Shown here piece by piece: positions 63,301 through 64,000 of a stretch of 64,000 nt of DNA. Under the pieces are notes generated by a model. It ran no database searches, was not told the origin of the DNA, and saw only the letters and a program-made list of their open reading frames with translations. The position numbers were made by a program, and so were the translations under genes. How positions within the stretch are numbered: position 1 is the first letter of the stretch; every line of letters begins with the position of its first letter. The stretch is from Marchantia polymorpha subsp. ruderalis. Its lineage: Eukaryota; Streptophyta; Marchantiopsida; Marchantiales; Marchantiaceae. The stretch covers positions 26,104,501 through 26,168,500 of the forward strand of contig AP031353.1 in NCBI GenBank assembly GCA_037833965.1. The letters run 5' to 3'.

Positions 63301-63534
63301 TCAAAAGAAGCTGGGAAACGCATCCAGAGGATGAATGAGGTAAGTCAAGACCAACGCCAGAAACATCAGGACGTAAGCGATGCCCTGGTCGATAGCGTGA
63401 CTGTCGGAACTCGGGCCAGGAGCAGGACCCGGAGCTGGCGCTTGGGCATTCACAGCCGGGACGAGGGCCCCCGCGAAGAACGCCAGAATCAGCACCATAA
63501 TCGTCGACTCGAACGATCCCCAGACGCGAGCCAT
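63301..63534 (-). CDS. Arabinogalactan peptide (GPI-anchored AG peptide)
   Basis: This is a 77-residue precursor. The ATG at 63534 gives a classical signal peptide (MARVWGSFESTIMVLILAFF..., cleavage after VNA). A very short mature peptide follows, with Ala-Pro and Gly-Pro repeats (QAPAPGPAPGPSSDS) that are sites for Pro hydroxylation and arabinogalactan addition. A C-terminal hydrophobic GPI signal comes last (IDQGIAYVLMFLALVLTYLI, then HPLDAF). The IDQGIAY...ALVLTYLIHPLDA tail is characteristic of plant AG peptides of the AGP16/20/22/41 type. The product is expected at the outer face of the plasma membrane. In-frame sequence continues upstream of the ATG from a GTG, but a signal peptide requires the ATG. 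The leader is GC-rich and extends toward the window edge. Confidence 0.92.
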   Translation of the reverse strand: MARVWGSFESTIMVLILAFFAGALVPAVNAQAPAPGPAPGPSSDSHAIDQGIAYVLMFLALVLTYLIHPLDAFPSFF

Positions 63535-64000
63535 CGTCTCTCCTCGGAGCGCAACGAGCCCGACGCTCCGAATGCCGGACACACGGAGGAAACCAGCGTC
63601 GGATCACGCCTTTGCCAGCCCGTGCAGAGAGCTCGGCCGAGGCTGTAGTGCGAGGAAGAGCATAGACGCCCGACGCCCGACGCTCGTCCCGTGCAACGCC
63701 CGAGAAATGAGTGGGTCGAACTGATCGACCCTCAAAGGCCAGCAGGGGGAGGCGAGGCGAGGGGACGGGTCACAGGAGGAAGGAAGGGCGCTGATGATGC
63801 TGATGATAGTGATGATGGCCGGATCGCGCCCCCACAAGAGAACTCGAGGCCAGGCAAGGAACGGGAGATCGCGAGTGATAGGCGAGCGGGGCTGCAGACG
63901 AATGATGTAAGTTCCAACTGCGGGACGATGTCGCAACTTAGCACCACGCACTGGCCTGAGCAGACGCGACAATGGGTTCCCGCAGCTCCGTCTGGAAATG
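63535..64000 (-). promoter_or_regulatory. Leader and probable promoter side of the AG peptide gene
   Basis: This is GC-rich sequence upstream of the AG peptide ATG. Minus-strand frames here (up to 122 codons) overlap each other and look like chance in GC-rich DNA. No TATA word was assigned. Confidence 0.35.

Noticed and set aside
63535..63582. Starting the AG peptide 16 codons earlier
   Set aside because: The upstream in-frame codons lack an ATG, and the signal peptide begins properly at the ATG at 63534.
1..64000. CRISPR arrays, rRNA and tRNA genes
   Set aside because: No regularly spaced repeats and no rRNA words were seen. TTCGA words were inspected as possible tRNA T-loops, but none was flanked by a matching T-stem and acceptor stem by eye. 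A tRNAscan run would be decisive.

Overview
The window reads as nuclear DNA of a land plant. Its genes have spliceosomal introns with GT-AG borders, and the recognisable proteins are plant-type: an organellar RecG helicase, an arabinogalactan peptide, a Golgi GT34 glycosyltransferase and an LHP1-like chromodomain protein. Long pyrimidine-rich leaders, an intronless GC-rich gene and A+T-rich retrotransposon debris would suit a bryophyte, perhaps a liverwort such as Marchantia. That placement is inference from style, not from a marker gene.

Layout. 1-9.8 kb: almost no supportable coding, one 34-codon ORF near the left edge, a GA microsatellite and a perfect hairpin. 9.8-12.5 kb: A+T-rich, with a decayed Ty1/copia element (pre-integrase and integrase pieces) on the minus strand. 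14.4-15.7 kb (minus): an LHP1-like chromodomain ORF broken by one in-frame TAG and lacking a visible chromoshadow domain. 15.9-31.3 kb: mostly unassigned, with a few weak ORFs, two perfect hairpins and one 65-bp tandem duplication. 31.4-34.7 kb (plus): the best gene of the window, an intronless 830-codon type II membrane protein carrying two complete GT34 domains in tandem, behind a long leader containing a perfect 61-bp duplication. 34.7-44.4 kb: unassigned, with a candidate ORF and one possibly decayed gene. 44.4-45.4 kb: a 117-bp tandem duplication, a perfect 19-bp hairpin and a 169-bp foldback element with near-perfect target-site duplication. 45.4-49.2 kb: A+T-rich, with a second Ty1/copia remnant on the plus strand. 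50.7-58.5 kb (minus): a RecG-type helicase gene, of which 17 exons could be joined in frame. 59.5-60.7 kb (minus): a small five-exon gene of unknown function. 63.3-63.5 kb (minus): a GPI-type arabinogalactan peptide whose leader runs toward the right edge.

There is no operon-like logic. The GT34 protein and the arabinogalactan peptide both belong to secretory-pathway cell-wall biology, and RecG acts in organelle DNA maintenance. The most unusual items are the tandem GT34 fusion, the recurrent perfect short hairpins with unrelated stems, and the stop-interrupted chromodomain gene. All exon borders were placed by eye from splice signals, frame and recalled family motifs; none was confirmed by alignment or transcripts.
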